Below are positions 1 to 8,685 of a stretch of DNA of 35,274 bases, piece by piece. The stretch's first letter is position 1; every line of letters starts with the position of its first letter. Origin of the DNA: Phycisphaerales bacterium (GTDB lineage: Bacteria; Planctomycetota; Phycisphaerae; Phycisphaerales; SM1A02); contig JABABZ010000008.1 in NCBI GenBank assembly GCA_014237965.1, forward strand, positions 1 through 35,274, read 5' to 3'. The position numbers and the translations under genes are program-made. Under the pieces are notes generated by a model. The model was given only the letters and a program-made list of their open reading frames with translations. It was not told the DNA's origin and did no database searches.

Positions 1-714
1 GCCGAGCCCGCAGGCCCTCTGCGTGCCCGCTTCGCCGCGACCGCGGAGGAATTCGGCGTTCCGCTGCCGCCGGACACCATCGCGGTCGGGATTCCCGCGG
101 ACGTGATCCGACGGCGTCCGGACATTCGAGCCGCGGAACGCACCTTGGGAGCCGCCGCCGCTAACATCGGTGTCGCCGAGGCGGCGTTGTATCCCTCGCT
201 GCGTCTGACCGGGCAGGGCGGATACAGCTCCACCGAGTTCGACCAGTTGGTCAACCCCGGGAATCTCGGCGGATTGCTCACCATCCAGATCAACTGGCCG
301 ATCTTCACCGCGGGACGCCTTCGTTCGGTCGTGGACGTGCGGAACGAGCAGGCGTATCAGGCGTTGCTTTCCTACGAATCGACGGTACTCAATGCGATCG
401 CGGATGTGGAGACGGCACTGGTCGCGTATGGATCGAGCATTCGAGAACAGGCGAGACTGTCTCAGGCCGAAGCTTCTTATGACCGCGCGGCGACTCTCGC
501 CACGGACCGTCTGGCTCGCGGCGTCTCGGATCTCGAATCACTCTTGAATCTGGAACGGGAACTGCTTGCGGTGCAGCAGGAGCTCGCGGTGGTGAACGGT
601 CAGGTCGCTTCAAATGCGGTCGGCCTCTACAAGGCGTTGGGCGGATCTTGGAACATCGAGGAAAACACGCTGGACCTCACGGCGGCAGCCGAGACGGCGG
701 AGGACGCAGGATGA
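1..714 (+). CDS. Outer-membrane efflux factor (TolC/OprM/NodT type), 5'-truncated
   Basis: The frame is open from the first base of the window, so the gene begins upstream; the track's ATG at 103 is internal. About 237 codons are visible, roughly the C-terminal half of a protein that is usually near 470 residues. The family hallmark IPADVIRRRPDIRAAER is present, followed by the helical and strand segments of the second structural repeat (YPSLRLTG, WPIFTAGRLRS), and the end resembles the usual LYKALGG-W motif. Such proteins form the trimeric outer-membrane channel of RND tripartite pumps. The stop overlaps the next start as ATGA (711-714), so it is translationally coupled to the adaptor and forms an operon with the pump. 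The family call is secure; the substrate is unknown. Confidence 0.93.
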   Translation, partial: AEPAGPLRARFAATAEEFGVPLPPDTIAVGIPADVIRRRPDIRAAERTLGAAAANIGVAEAALYPSLRLTGQGGYSSTEFDQLVNPGNLGGLLTIQINWPIFTAGRLRSVVDVRNEQAYQALLSYESTVLNAIADVETALVAYGSSIREQARLSQAEASYDRAATLATDRLARGVSDLESLLNLERELLAVQQELAVVNGQVASNAVGLYKALGGSWNIEENTLDLTAAAETAEDAG

Positions 715-1982
715 AGATGATGAGACTCGAACGGAACACCATTGGAATCACATTCGCCGCCGGGCTCTCCGTGGCGATGTTGGCGAATGGTTGTGGCCGC
801 CGAACGGCCCAGGCCGCTCCGAAGCCTCCAGCGGTTCCGGTCACCTCGGTCGACTCCGAGAAGATGGACGTTCCGGACTTGCGTCGGTACCCCGGAAACA
901 CCGAGGCGATTCAACAGGTCACGCTCGAAGCCAGAGTCGAAGGCTTCCTGATGAAGCGGCTCTTCGAAGAAGGAACCTCGGTCACCGCGGGCGAGACGCT
1001 CTTCGTGATCGAGCAGCCGCCCTACGAAGCGAACGTGCTCGAGGCTCAAGGACAGTTGCGTTCGGCGGAGGCCGCATTCGACTTCGCCCGAAGCGAATTC
1101 ACCCGGAACGAGCCGTTGGTGTCATCGGGTGCGATTTCAGCCCAGGACTTCGATCGATACCGGTCGAATCTCGCATCCGCGGCCGCTCAGATGCAGGTCG
1201 CCGAAGCCGAACTCATCAATGCACGGATCAATCTCGGATACACCGAGGTGGCCGCCCCGTTCGACGGGAGGATCGGTCGCCGGCTCGTCGACGTCGGCAA
1301 TCTCGTCGGCCCCGGAATCAACGAGAACCTGGCGGTGCTGGTCGACCTCGATCCCATGCGGGTCGTCTTCCAGCCGGCAGGCGCCGAACTTCCCGACTAC
1401 CTCGCAGTCTGGCCGTCGACGAAGGTCGGCGTCAAGGTCACGGTTCAGGGGATTCGAAGAACCATGACCTTCGAAGGCGACGTCGATCTCGTCGACAACG
1501 AGGCGGCCGTCGACAGTTCGACGTTCATTGCGAGGGCATCGTTCCCGAACACCGATCTGGAACTCGTTCCGGGATTGTTCGCGGAGATCGAAGTCGATCT
1601 CGGAACCATGAAGGACCAGGTCGTCGTCCCCGTCGAAGCGATCCAGAGCGAGCCGCAACAGGCCTACGTCTGGACGGTCAAGGACGAGAAACTCGCCAGG
1701 GTGAACGTCACGCTCGGTCCTCAGTGGAAGGAACTCCGGGTGGTCACCGGTCTCGAACCCGGGATTCCAGTGGTCGTCGAGGGCAACCCCTACATGCTGA
1801 AGACCGACGTCCCGGTCCGATCCAAGACCTTGTCGCTCGACGCCTGGCGGAAAGAGGTGGCTGGAAAACATGCGGCCAAGTCAAGCAAGACCAAGGGCGG
1901 CCGTCATCCCGCCCAGACTCATGCCGCCAAGCACGGCGTCGAGCCGTCGGCCGCGACCGGCCACGAGAACAGCAGCAAGTGA
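711..1982 (+). CDS. RND efflux periplasmic adaptor (membrane fusion protein, MexA/AcrA type), probable lipoprotein
   Basis: I prefer the ATG at 711 to the track's 648. It overlaps the upstream stop as ATGA, has GGAGGA six bases before it, and gives a proper signal sequence with a Cys at residue 28 (LANGC, an imperfect lipobox). The 423-residue product has the standard order: a split lipoyl (barrel-sandwich) domain (VTLEARVEGFL; GYTEVAAPFDGRIG), an alpha-helical hairpin between its halves (YEANVLEAQGQLRSAEAAF), a beta-barrel domain and a membrane-proximal domain (VVPVEAIQSE). The last 40 or so residues are a Lys/His/Ser-rich tail without family features, perhaps disordered. It should bridge the inner-membrane pump encoded next and the outer-membrane channel encoded before it. 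Confidence 0.94.
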   Translation: MKMMRLERNTIGITFAAGLSVAMLANGCGRRTAQAAPKPPAVPVTSVDSEKMDVPDLRRYPGNTEAIQQVTLEARVEGFLMKRLFEEGTSVTAGETLFVIEQPPYEANVLEAQGQLRSAEAAFDFARSEFTRNEPLVSSGAISAQDFDRYRSNLASAAAQMQVAEAELINARINLGYTEVAAPFDGRIGRRLVDVGNLVGPGINENLAVLVDLDPMRVVFQPAGAELPDYLAVWPSTKVGVKVTVQGIRRTMTFEGDVDLVDNEAAVDSSTFIARASFPNTDLELVPGLFAEIEVDLGTMKDQVVVPVEAIQSEPQQAYVWTVKDEKLARVNVTLGPQWKELRVVTGLEPGIPVVVEGNPYMLKTDVPVRSKTLSLDAWRKEVAGKHAAKSSKTKGGRHPAQTHAAKHGVEPSAATGHENSSK

Positions 1983-2016
1983 ACCAGCATCGGCTCATCC
2001 AGACCCGGAGTGACGC

Positions 2017-5000
2017 GTGACTCGTTTCTTCATCGCCCGCCCGATCTTCGCCAGTTCGATCGCGATCCTGATGGTCGTGGTCGGCCTGGTTTCGATCTTC
2101 ACGCTTCCGATCTCCTTGTTCCCGCCGACGGTCCAGGTCACCGCGGGTTATCCCGGCTCCAGCGCGGAGGTGGTGGCGCGGGTGATCACCACGCCGCTCG
2201 AGCAGCAGATCAACGGCGTCGAGGGCATGATCTACATGTCCAGCAATTCGACGGCCAACGGCGCGAGCGCCATCACGGTGACCTTCGAAGTCGGATACGA
2301 CGTGGACATCGCCGCGGTCGACATCCAGAACAAGGTGCAGACCGCCCTCGGGCAGTTGCCCGAAGTCACCCAGCGATCGGGCGTGTCGATCAACAAGGCC
2401 GAGACGGACATCACCTGTCTGCTCACCTTGCACGACACCACGGGCAACTACGACAGCGCCTTCCTCGGCAACTGGGCGCAGATCAACATGGTCGATGCGC
2501 TCAATCGCCTTCCCGGCGCAGGGCAGGTGACCAACTTCGGCCTGCTCGAGTACTCGATCCGCATCTGGCTCGATCCCGACAAGATGGCTTCGATCGGCGT
2601 GACGCCGAACGACGTGGTCAACGCGGTCAAGGCGCAGAACGTGGACGTCGCGGCGGGACAGGTCGGCGCCCCGCCGACGCCGGAATCGATGGCCTTCACC
2701 TACCAGCTGACCACTCTGGGCCAGTTGAAGGACGCGGATGACTTCAATGACATCGTGGTCACGGTCCGCGACGGCGGGGTCGTGCAGATCAAGGACATCG
2801 GCCGGGTGGAGCTCGGAGCCGAGTCCTATGCCTCGTCGACGACCTACCAGAACAATCCGACGGCGCTTCTCGGCATCTTCCAGAGATCCGGGGCCAACGC
2901 GATCCAGCTCAGCAACCAGATCCAGGCATTGATCGTCGAGATGGAGAAGAAGGGGAGATTCCCCGACGGTGTGAAGGCGCTCATCACCTACGACAGCACC
3001 GACTTCGTCAAGGACAGCATGTCGGACCTGGTCGTGACGCTGCTCGAAGCGATCGGGCTCGTGGTCATCGTGGTCTTCGTCTTCCTCCAGAGCTGGCGGA
3101 CGACGATCATTCCGATCATCGCGATTCCGGTCTCGCTCGTGGCGACGTTCGCCGTCCTCGCCGCCTTCGGCTTCTCCATCAACACGCTCACGCTGCTCGG
3201 CCTGGTCCTGGCGGTGGGATTGGTGGTGGATGACGCGATCGTCGTGGTCGAGAACGTGGAAAGACAGTTGGAGTCGGGGCTGGGTCGTCGCGATGCGGCG
3301 ATCGCCGCGATGAAGGAAGTCACGCCGCCGATCGTCGCGACCACCGCGGTGCTGATGGCGGTCTTCGTGCCGACCGCATTCATGCCCGGCATCGCCGGAC
3401 AGCTGTACAACCAGTTCGCATTGACCATCGCCTTCTCCGTCGCGATCTCCGCATTCAACTCGTTGAGTCTCAGCCCGGCGCTCTCGGGCGTGCTGCTTCG
3501 ACACACCTCGCGCGATGATCGTGCCAAGCCGTTCAGGATCTTCAACGAGGCCTTCGATTCGGTCTCCAGTGGGTTCAGCCGTTTCGTCGGCATGCTGGGC
3601 CGCAAGCTGTGGTGGGCGGTGCTCATCGCGTTTGTAGCGCTGATCCTGTTGACCTTCAACCGGTTCAAGGAAACGCCGACCGGCTTCGTGCCCGAAGAAG
3701 ACCAGGGCTGGTTCTTCGTGTTCGTGGCGCTGCCGAGCGGTTCGTCGCTGGAGAGAACGGAAGAAGCCTGTGCGAGTGCCGCCGACATCCTGCTGGACAC
3801 GCCGGGTGTTCAGTATGTGAATACGGTTTCCGGCTACAACTTCCTTGACGCCTACGCGGATTCGGCGACCGGCGTGGTCTTTGCGATCCTCGACCCGTTC
3901 GCCGAGCGAACCACGGAGGAAGAACAGGTCCCCGGCATCATCCAGAAGTCGCGCAGGGATCTGTTCGCCGTCGACGGCGCCACCTGCATTCCGATCAACC
4001 CGCCGGCGATCCCCGGACTGGGCTCCACGGGCGGATTCCAGTTCGAGATCCTCGACCAACTCGGTCAGGGATCCGATGCGTTGCTCGCCGCGACCTTGGA
4101 ATTCGTCGAGAAGGCGGAGGCGAGTCCGGAAGTCGGAAAACTCCTCTGTGACTTCAAGACCGATGTCCCGCAGGTCAAGCTCGACATCGATCGTGTGGAG
4201 GCCACGCGGCTCGGCCTCGAGATCTCCGACGTGTTCCAGACGCTTCAGGTGCATCTCGGCGGCTACTACGTCAACAACTGGAACAAATTCAACCAGGTCT
4301 ACCAGGTCAACCTGCAGGCCGAGGGTGCGGACCGGATGACCTTCGAGGACATTCTGGAACTTCGAGTCGAGAACAAGCAGGGTGATCAGGTCCCGCTCTC
4401 GCAGTTCGTGAAGCTCGAGCAGGATGCCGGGCCCATGAACATCGCCCACTACAACCTCTTCGAGTCGGCACAGATCATCGGTGGACCGGCGAAGGGCAAG
4501 TCGGGCGGCGAAGCCGTGATCGCCATGATGAAGGTGGCCGAGGAGGTCCTCGCCCCGAAGGGCTGGGGCTACGAATGGACCGGCACGGTCTATCAGCAGG
4601 AGAAGGTCGGGAACATCGCGCCGATGATCTTCGGCCTGTCGCTGATCACGATCTTCCTGGTGCTGGCCGCCCTGTATGAGAGCTGGGCGATGCCCTTCGT
4701 GATTCTTCTCTCAGTGCCTCTGGCCGTGCTCGGCGCGCTCATCGCCTTGGATATTCGCGGACTTCCGTTGGACGTCTACGGTCAGATAGGCCTGTTGATG
4801 CTCGTGGGTCTGGCGGCGAAGAATGCGATTCTGATCGTGGAATTCGCGAAGACGTTGCGCGAAGATGGATGGGGAATCGTGGAAGCGGCCATGGAGGCCG
4901 TTCGCCTCCGGCTTCGGCCCATCCTCATGACCGCCTTCGCCTTCATTCTCGGAGTCGTCCAGCTGGTGGTTGCGACCGGGCCGGGTGCGAATGCGAGGCA

Positions 5001-5166
5001 TTCGATCGGCACGACGGTCTTCGGCGGCATGATCGCGTCGACCTTCCTCAGCCTGCTGGTGGTTCCCGTGATCTACATCGTGGTCGAATTCGCTCGCGAG
5101 CGGATCTTCGGGGTGCGGGGAGACGATCTGCCGCCGGGTGCCAAGCCGCCCGAGAATCCTCTTTGA
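2017..5166 (+). CDS. RND multidrug efflux pump, HAE1 family (AcrB/MexB type)
   Basis: This full-length 1,049-residue proton-driven inner-membrane pump begins at GTG, with GGAG six bases upstream. TM1 lies at the N-terminus (IFASSIAILMVVVGLVSIF), followed by the first large periplasmic loop, TM2-7, the second periplasmic loop and TM8-12. The proton-relay residues are present: Asp405-Asp406 in GLVVDDAIVVVEN (AcrB Asp407/408) and Lys935 in GLAAKNAILIVEFAK (AcrB Lys940). The fit to the hydrophobe/amphiphile efflux family is good, but the drug or solvent substrate cannot be told from sequence. It is third in the channel-adaptor-pump operon, 34 bases after the adaptor. No regulator gene is visible in the window, so control may lie upstream. 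Confidence 0.96.
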   Translation: MTRFFIARPIFASSIAILMVVVGLVSIFTLPISLFPPTVQVTAGYPGSSAEVVARVITTPLEQQINGVEGMIYMSSNSTANGASAITVTFEVGYDVDIAAVDIQNKVQTALGQLPEVTQRSGVSINKAETDITCLLTLHDTTGNYDSAFLGNWAQINMVDALNRLPGAGQVTNFGLLEYSIRIWLDPDKMASIGVTPNDVVNAVKAQNVDVAAGQVGAPPTPESMAFTYQLTTLGQLKDADDFNDIVVTVRDGGVVQIKDIGRVELGAESYASSTTYQNNPTALLGIFQRSGANAIQLSNQIQALIVEMEKKGRFPDGVKALITYDSTDFVKDSMSDLVVTLLEAIGLVVIVVFVFLQSWRTTIIPIIAIPVSLVATFAVLAAFGFSINTLTLLGLVLAVGLVVDDAIVVVENVERQLESGLGRRDAAIAAMKEVTPPIVATTAVLMAVFVPTAFMPGIAGQLYNQFALTIAFSVAISAFNSLSLSPALSGVLLRHTSRDDRAKPFRIFNEAFDSVSSGFSRFVGMLGRKLWWAVLIAFVALILLTFNRFKETPTGFVPEEDQGWFFVFVALPSGSSLERTEEACASAADILLDTPGVQYVNTVSGYNFLDAYADSATGVVFAILDPFAERTTEEEQVPGIIQKSRRDLFAVDGATCIPINPPAIPGLGSTGGFQFEILDQLGQGSDALLAATLEFVEKAEASPEVGKLLCDFKTDVPQVKLDIDRVEATRLGLEISDVFQTLQVHLGGYYVNNWNKFNQVYQVNLQAEGADRMTFEDILELRVENKQGDQVPLSQFVKLEQDAGPMNIAHYNLFESAQIIGGPAKGKSGGEAVIAMMKVAEEVLAPKGWGYEWTGTVYQQEKVGNIAPMIFGLSLITIFLVLAALYESWAMPFVILLSVPLAVLGALIALDIRGLPLDVYGQIGLLMLVGLAAKNAILIVEFAKTLREDGWGIVEAAMEAVRLRLRPILMTAFAFILGVVQLVVATGPGANARHSIGTTVFGGMIASTFLSLLVVPVIYIVVEFARERIFGVRGDDLPPGAKPPENPL

Positions 5167-5195
5167 TCGCCCCGCTTGAAGGGTGATGGTATTCG

Positions 5196-5216
5196 GCATG
5201 ATTCGTGAATCAATGC
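5196..5216. repeat. Inverted repeat between the RND operon and the oxidoreductase gene
   Basis: The arms GCATGATTC and GAATC(A)ATGC are complementary over nine pairs with one extra A and a two-base centre. The loop is too short for a good RNA terminator and no T-run follows, so a DNA operator or a chance palindrome is as likely. It lies 35 bases before the start of the downstream gene. Confidence 0.3.
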
Positions 5217-5250
5217 TTGCGGGTCCGTCCCGATTCGGTACCGTCGAGGA

Positions 5251-6762
5251 ATGAAGAAGCCTTCCATACCGAGTCGACGCGAGTTCATCGCCGCTTCCGC
5301 GGTGGGAGCCGCCGGAGCGATCCTTCCATCTCGAAGTGCGGCAGCCGCGCAGAGTGCTCCGCCGGAACCGGAGTCGAAGGCTCTTCCGGCTTCGGCGTCT
5401 TCGGACGACCTGCGGGTCGCCGTGGTCGGGCTTCGCGGTCGAGGATGGAACCACACCATGGGGTTCGCACGGCTCCCGGGCGTCCGTGTGGTCGCGCTCT
5501 GCGACGTCGATTCGAATGTGCTGGAGAGGCGGGCGGCGGAATGCGCGGCCGGCGGAAAGAACCGCCCGGCCTTCGAAGTCGAGACCACCGGCGACGTTCG
5601 CACGCTGCTTGACCGTGATGACATCGACGTGATCTCCATCGCCACGCCGAATCACACCCATTCGATGCTCGCCTGCTGGGCCCTCGATGCCGGGAAGCAC
5701 GTCTACTGCGAAAAGCCCGTCTCCCACGTGGTCGAAGAGGGGCAGCGGATCGTCGACGCTGCGAAGCGGAATGGCCGCATCTGCGCGAGCGGCACCCAGG
5801 GGCGCTCGGCGTCGAGTGTCCGTTCCGCGATCGACTTCGTGCATTCCGGTGGACTCGGGAAAGTGCACTGCTCCCGCGGGCTTTGCTACAAGCCGCGTCG
5901 ATCGATCGGAGCCGATACCGGGCCGAAGTTCGTCCCGTCGTCGGTCGATTACGACCGTTGGCTCGGACCGGTGGCCTATCTGCCACTGGACCGTCGGCAG
6001 CTTCACTACGACTGGCATTGGAATCTGGCGACCGGCAACGGTGACCTTGGAAACCAGGGCATCCACCAGATGGACATCGCTCGTTGGGCGTTGGGTCAAG
6101 GCGGGATGCCGAAGGCGGTGGCGTCGGTCGGGGGGCGCCTCGGCTACCAGGATGCCGGCGACTCGCCGAACACGCAGGTGGCGATCTTCGACTGCGGAGA
6201 AGCGCCCCTGGTCTTCGAAGTTCGCGGTCTTCCCAAGGACAAGGCGTCGCAGTCCGGAAAGTGGGAGATGGACCGCTACGAAGGCCAGTCCATCGGCAAC
6301 ATCGTCCATGGCGAGAACGGCATGGTTCGAATCTCCAATTCGTACTCCTGGGCCGATTTCATCGATGGAGATGGAAAGAAGCAGCGGGAGTGGAAGGGTG
6401 GCGGCGACCACTTCGCGAACTTCGTCGAAGCGGTGCAGGCCGACGACCAGAGCATCCTGACCGCGCCCATCGTCGAGGGGCATCTCTCGTCGGCCTTCTG
6501 TCATCTGGGAATCCTCTCCCATCAGCTCGGTGACGCCGCGACGCCATCGGAGGTCGACTCGGCCTGGGCCGGCGACCCGATTGCGACGGACGCATGGGGT
6601 CGAATGCGTTCCCACCTGACCGCCAATGCCGTCGATCTGTCGGCGACGCCGGTGGTGCTGGGCCGGCCGCTTCAAGTCGAGGCCTCGGGAGAGGCGATCG
6701 CCGGTGATCCTGAAGCGACCGCGATGCTCTTCCGCAACTGTCGCGAACCCTATTCCTTCTGA
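5251..6762 (+). CDS. Tat-exported GFO/IDH/MocA family oxidoreductase
   Basis: The 503-residue protein starts with a twin-arginine signal (SRREFIAASAVGAAGA, arginines at 9-10), which predicts folded export with bound cofactor. A Rossmann fold follows: VAVVGLRGRGW near residue 56 is the NAD(P)-binding glycine motif, and EKPVSH holds the family Lys (K155). GNQGIHQMDIARW carries the conserved Asp/His pair (H272, D275) of the C-terminal substrate domain. Exported members are numerous in planctomycetes and usually act on sugars, inositols or glycosides; the exact substrate is not readable. GAGGA sits directly against the ATG, an unusually short spacing, but the Tat signal supports this start. Only 38 bases separate it from the next Tat protein gene, so the two are probably an operon. 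Confidence 0.93.
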   Translation: MKKPSIPSRREFIAASAVGAAGAILPSRSAAAAQSAPPEPESKALPASASSDDLRVAVVGLRGRGWNHTMGFARLPGVRVVALCDVDSNVLERRAAECAAGGKNRPAFEVETTGDVRTLLDRDDIDVISIATPNHTHSMLACWALDAGKHVYCEKPVSHVVEEGQRIVDAAKRNGRICASGTQGRSASSVRSAIDFVHSGGLGKVHCSRGLCYKPRRSIGADTGPKFVPSSVDYDRWLGPVAYLPLDRRQLHYDWHWNLATGNGDLGNQGIHQMDIARWALGQGGMPKAVASVGGRLGYQDAGDSPNTQVAIFDCGEAPLVFEVRGLPKDKASQSGKWEMDRYEGQSIGNIVHGENGMVRISNSYSWADFIDGDGKKQREWKGGGDHFANFVEAVQADDQSILTAPIVEGHLSSAFCHLGILSHQLGDAATPSEVDSAWAGDPIATDAWGRMRSHLTANAVDLSATPVVLGRPLQVEASGEAIAGDPEATAMLFRNCREPYSF

Positions 6763-6800
6763 CTTCGATCGCCCTCGAGGCGATGATGGTGGAGCGACGC

Positions 6801-8558
6801 ATGTCGAACATTCCGGAACGGAATCGACGCGAGTTTCTGGCGGCGTCGGCGGGAATGCTCGTGGCGGGGCCGGCGGGGATCGCCGCGGCCGCCCGGGCGG
6901 TCGCCGGCACGATCACGGCAACGCCACGGCCATTGACCTTCGGAATGGTCACCTATCTCTGGGGAAGGGATCTCTCGCTTCAGGAGCTTCTCGTCGCCTG
7001 CGAGGCCAGCGGACTCGAAGGCGTCGAATTGCGAACCACTCATCGGCATGGCGTGGAACGCGATCTGAGCGCCGAGGCACGCCGGGAGATTCGGAAGCGA
7101 TTCGCGGACTCGCCGGTGGCGATGGTCGGAATCGGAAGCGATGAACGTTTCGACTCACCCGATCCGGCTCGTCTCGCCGCGGCGAAGCGGTCCACGAGAG
7201 AGTTTCTCGAGCTCTCCTCGTCGGTCGGCGGGTCAGGTGTGAAGGTCAAGCCGGATTCGTTTCATCGTGGCGTCGATCAGGCGACGACGATCAGGCAGAT
7301 CGGCAGAAGCCTTTCGGAACTCGCCCCCATGGCCGCGGATCTCGGACAGGAACTCCGGCTGGAGGTTCATGGGCAGTGCGCGGACCCCGGGCACATCCGG
7401 CGAATCGTCGAGATCGCGGATCATCCCTCGGTGCGGGTCTGCTGGAATTCGAACGCCCGCGACCTGCGAGGCGAGGGATTGCAACGGAACTACCAGCGGC
7501 TCCGCCCGCACTTCGGTGGAACGCTCCACGTCAGGGAGCTTGGTGACGAGCGGTATCCCTACGTGGACCTGATCGAGTTGCTGGTGCGGGACCGTTACGC
7601 GGGAATGGTCCTGCTCGAGGCGCACTCTTCGCCGCCCCGTCATCGGGTGCCGGCATTGGCGAACCAACGCGCGGTGATGGATGAGATGTCCCGGCGGGCC
7701 ACGGTCGTGGTGGGTGATGCGCCGTTGCCGGTGGTGATCGCGGCTCGGCGACGGGCGCCTCGTCAATTCGACGTCCGGGCGGGCGGCGAACTCTTCGGCA
7801 CGGTCCGGTTGGGAAGCGGGGACCGGACTCCGGTCGTCTTCCCGCTGAATGCTCCGGGTGGAAGACTCGCGGTCAGGGCGTTCCCCTTCGAGCGTCGTGC
7901 AGGCGAGTCGGACGATCATCCGCATCATCGCGGCCTCTGGTTCGCTCACGGTGACGTGGACGGCCACGATTTCTGGCATGACGAGAAATGCCGGGTGGTG
8001 GTCCGGAACGCCGTGGTCGAGGGGAGCAATCTTCGGTTCGATGCCGACTGGATGGCTGGTGACCGTCGTGTCGCGGTGGAGTCGAGGACCATGCGATTCG
8101 CCGCCACGCCGTCAAGGCGACGAATCGATGTGGACATCGAATTGAAGCCGGTCGCCGAAACGATGATCCTCGGCGACACGAAGGAAGGGACATTCGCGCT
8201 GAGGCTGGCGCCGACGCTCCGAGTCGATGGGCCGCAGGCCCTCGGGCGACTTGAGAATGCAGAGGGGATGCTCGACGGTGATTGCTGGGGCCGGCGATCG
8301 AAGTCGATCATCGCCGAGGGACCGGTCGATGGACGTCTGGTGCGGGTTCGGATGACCGATGTGGTTGGCAATCCCCGCCATCCGACCTGGTGGCATGCCC
8401 GGAAGTACGGGCTGCTCGCGGCCAACCCGTTCGGTCGACGCGCGTTCGAAGGGGGTGGAACCTCGGGGGCGATGACCATCACGAAGGAGTCGCCGTTGCG
8501 TCTGCGGTACGCCGTCGAACTCGGGACGGGGCTGGATTCCGCGTCCGTTGATTCCTGA
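6801..8558 (+). CDS. Tat-exported fusion: xylose-isomerase-like TIM barrel plus DUF6807 (PmoA-like) domain
   Basis: The track starts at 6783, but ATG 6801 has GGAG six bases upstream and places the Tat motif RRREF-like RNRREFLAASAG at the same distance from the start as in the preceding gene. The product is then 585 residues. Roughly residues 35-295 resemble the sugar-phosphate isomerase/epimerase TIM barrel (LTFGMVTYLWG, GLEGVELR, RLEVHGQC, VLLEAH). Roughly 310-580 match the DUF6807 or 'methane oxygenase PmoA-like' family (HPHHRGLWFAHGDVDG, TKEGTFALR, HPTWWHARKYGLLAANPFG). Despite its name, DUF6807 is not a proven oxygenase; it is common beside GFO/IDH/MocA genes in planctomycetes. The fusion suggests that both domains act on one carbohydrate in the periplasm. 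Its exact reaction is unknown. Confidence 0.85.
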   Translation: MSNIPERNRREFLAASAGMLVAGPAGIAAAARAVAGTITATPRPLTFGMVTYLWGRDLSLQELLVACEASGLEGVELRTTHRHGVERDLSAEARREIRKRFADSPVAMVGIGSDERFDSPDPARLAAAKRSTREFLELSSSVGGSGVKVKPDSFHRGVDQATTIRQIGRSLSELAPMAADLGQELRLEVHGQCADPGHIRRIVEIADHPSVRVCWNSNARDLRGEGLQRNYQRLRPHFGGTLHVRELGDERYPYVDLIELLVRDRYAGMVLLEAHSSPPRHRVPALANQRAVMDEMSRRATVVVGDAPLPVVIAARRRAPRQFDVRAGGELFGTVRLGSGDRTPVVFPLNAPGGRLAVRAFPFERRAGESDDHPHHRGLWFAHGDVDGHDFWHDEKCRVVVRNAVVEGSNLRFDADWMAGDRRVAVESRTMRFAATPSRRRIDVDIELKPVAETMILGDTKEGTFALRLAPTLRVDGPQALGRLENAEGMLDGDCWGRRSKSIIAEGPVDGRLVRVRMTDVVGNPRHPTWWHARKYGLLAANPFGRRAFEGGGTSGAMTITKESPLRLRYAVELGTGLDSASVDS

Positions 8559-8685
8559 CTCTTCGGTTGTCTCGTGAGCGGGGCAGGCGCTCGCAGGATG
8601 GCGACGCTGCTCCGGGCGATCGCGTCGTCGGGTCTTTTTCCAGAGAACCGCCGGCGTCCTCGTTCGCGGCTCGTACCATGCACCG

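Noticed and set aside
614-2020. 468-codon plus-strand ORF overlapping the adaptor gene
   Set aside because: It is an alternative frame of the adaptor gene, Arg/Gly/Ser-rich and without domain features.
1744-4449. 901-codon minus-strand ORF opposite the RND pump
   Set aside because: It lies antisense to a complete, family-typical RND gene. Its product is Arg/Asp/His-rich with no domain, as expected for the reverse frame of GC-rich coding DNA.
8570-8640. Short GAGCG/CGCTC hairpin after the fusion gene as a terminator
   Set aside because: The stem has only five pairs with a seven-base loop and no T-run directly after it, so it is too weak to call.
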